Source of the DNA: Paramagnetospirillum magneticum AMB-1
GTDB lineage: Bacteria > Pseudomonadota > Alphaproteobacteria > Rhodospirillales > Magnetospirillaceae
Reading direction: 5' to 3'
NCBI RefSeq assembly: GCF_000009985.1
Contig: NC_007626.1
Span: forward strand, 4,631,789-4,695,788
Length of the DNA stretch: 64,000 nucleotides
Positions 63,368 to 64,000 of this stretch are shown piece after piece; positions within the stretch are counted from its first letter, which is position 1, and each line of letters opens with the position of its first letter. Made by a program: the position numbers and the translations under genes. The notes under the pieces were generated by a model. It made no database searches and was not told the DNA's origin. It saw only the letters and a program-made list of their open reading frames with translations.

Positions 63368-64000
63368 AGAAGGCAGTGTCGTGTTACACGACAGCCAGAA
63401 TGTTCTGCGCAACAACTATTCTATTAATGGCTAAAGATACTTAGCTACTTAACACGCATTGATATGCGGCTCGATGAAGCTTGTGCAAAAATTTTGCCCC
63501 TTAAAAAGGGCGGTTTTCTGCGTGTTTCAGAAAAAATCAAGAGGTACGGAGAAAATATTTTCCATGATTTCAAAAAAAAACTTGACCCCCAGTCTGAAAA
63601 AATTTGTTAGGGTACATCTCATCAAATGAGCACTACCATCTAAGGGGAAGGGAGGCAGAATGGTCGAATTCAAAGCTGTCTCCACAAGCGTCGAATAACA
63701 CGCGCTTAGATAGCTCCAAAATCTCCCATAAAAGAACATGCACCAGCGCAGATTATTCTGCGTTTTGTGTCATGACTTCGCCAAAACTACAGAAATAGTA
63801 TTTCTGTATATCGCTCAAACCTTGCCTTTTACGAGGCGCTGCCGAGAGGAGGACGACCATGTCTATCGACACCACCTGAAGATGCTCAGCCGCATACAAT
63901 TTTGGCTATTGCGGGTACGTGGCGTTCGCGCTTCCCGTAAAGCCAATATCAATAAGAACATCGTCACGGCTGAATTTTGACCGACGAGATCGGCGCCAAG
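63368..64000. other. AT-rich stretch of the island without a convincing gene
   Basis: About 630 bases with poly-A/T runs and many stops. A GAGGAGG site at about 63846 precedes a six-codon frame (63859, MSIDTT) and then a 32-codon frame at 63882 (start MLSRIQFWLLRVRG, ending ...IVTAEF at 63980). I cannot tell whether either is expressed. This may be a leader region of the next gene on the island, beyond the right edge. Confidence 0.4.

Noticed and set aside
63738..63980. 80-codon frame at the right end
   Set aside because: No ribosome site at its start and odd composition; a shorter internal frame has no better support.

Overview
The window is high-GC DNA from an alphaproteobacterium. The best guess is a Rhodospirillales/Magnetospirillaceae (Magnetospirillum-like) chromosome. 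The reasons are the alphaproteobacterial gene sets (xerC-tsaE-amgK-murU, an FYDLN-type TIGR02300 protein, a PccR-type regulator), a SAM-II riboswitch before metZ, and several diiron or O2-related proteins. The species call is inference. Only the last 2.7 kb looks clearly foreign by base composition.

Layout. 0-7 kb: end of a DUF1501 gene, an unknown protein, folE, apaG, metZ with its riboswitch, fabI and a tandem-HD HD-GYP protein. 7.1-11.7 kb (phage island I): S24-type repressor, two small genes, then a small podovirus-type protein, portal, Bbp19-like protein and scaffold. 11.9-13.4 kb: a diiron MBL (ODP-like) protein paired with a soluble MCP-like protein. 13.5-14.0 kb (island II): one internal-virion-like gene. 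14.1-22.0 kb: propionyl-CoA operon (pccB-pccA-carbonic anhydrase-methylmalonyl-CoA mutase, the last frameshifted) with a divergent PccR-type regulator. 22.1-33.8 kb: Suv3-like helicase, 4.5S RNA, marR, murU-amgK-tsaE-xerC, DUF805, DUF484, priA, recQ. 33.8-34.9 kb (island III): GH108-like muramidase. 34.9-44.2 kb: secreted protein, tRNA-Arg(ACG), lipoprotein, DUF2786-like, cNMP-binding protein, ratA, rpsA, cmk, aroA, TIGR02300, tRNA-Ala(GGC), a divergent hemerythrin. 44.2-59.6 kb (island IV): capsid, small virion protein, tail tubular proteins A and B, three tail-fibre cassettes, large terminase, a one-TM coiled-coil protein and a holin. 59.6-61.2 kb: ferritin-like protein, small protein, trxA, tRNA-Arg(CCT). 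61.3-64 kb: start of an AT-richer integrative island (tyrosine integrase next to the tRNA).

The most interesting system is the virion gene set. A nearly complete T7-like (podovirus-type) particle kit is spread over four islands separated by ordinary host genes. No replication, RNA polymerase or integrase genes accompany it. The four phage operons carry a common box (core CAYCAACNCC) where transcription should begin; in islands III and IV it is 21/23 identical, a few bases downstream of a plausible -10. An alphaproteobacterial SOS box precedes the muramidase. The scaffold C-terminus and the muramidase N-terminus share a short motif. Together these suggest a co-regulated, domesticated particle, such as a gene-transfer-agent-like or tailocin-like element of podovirus origin, rather than a simple prophage. 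This is inference and needs comparative and experimental tests.
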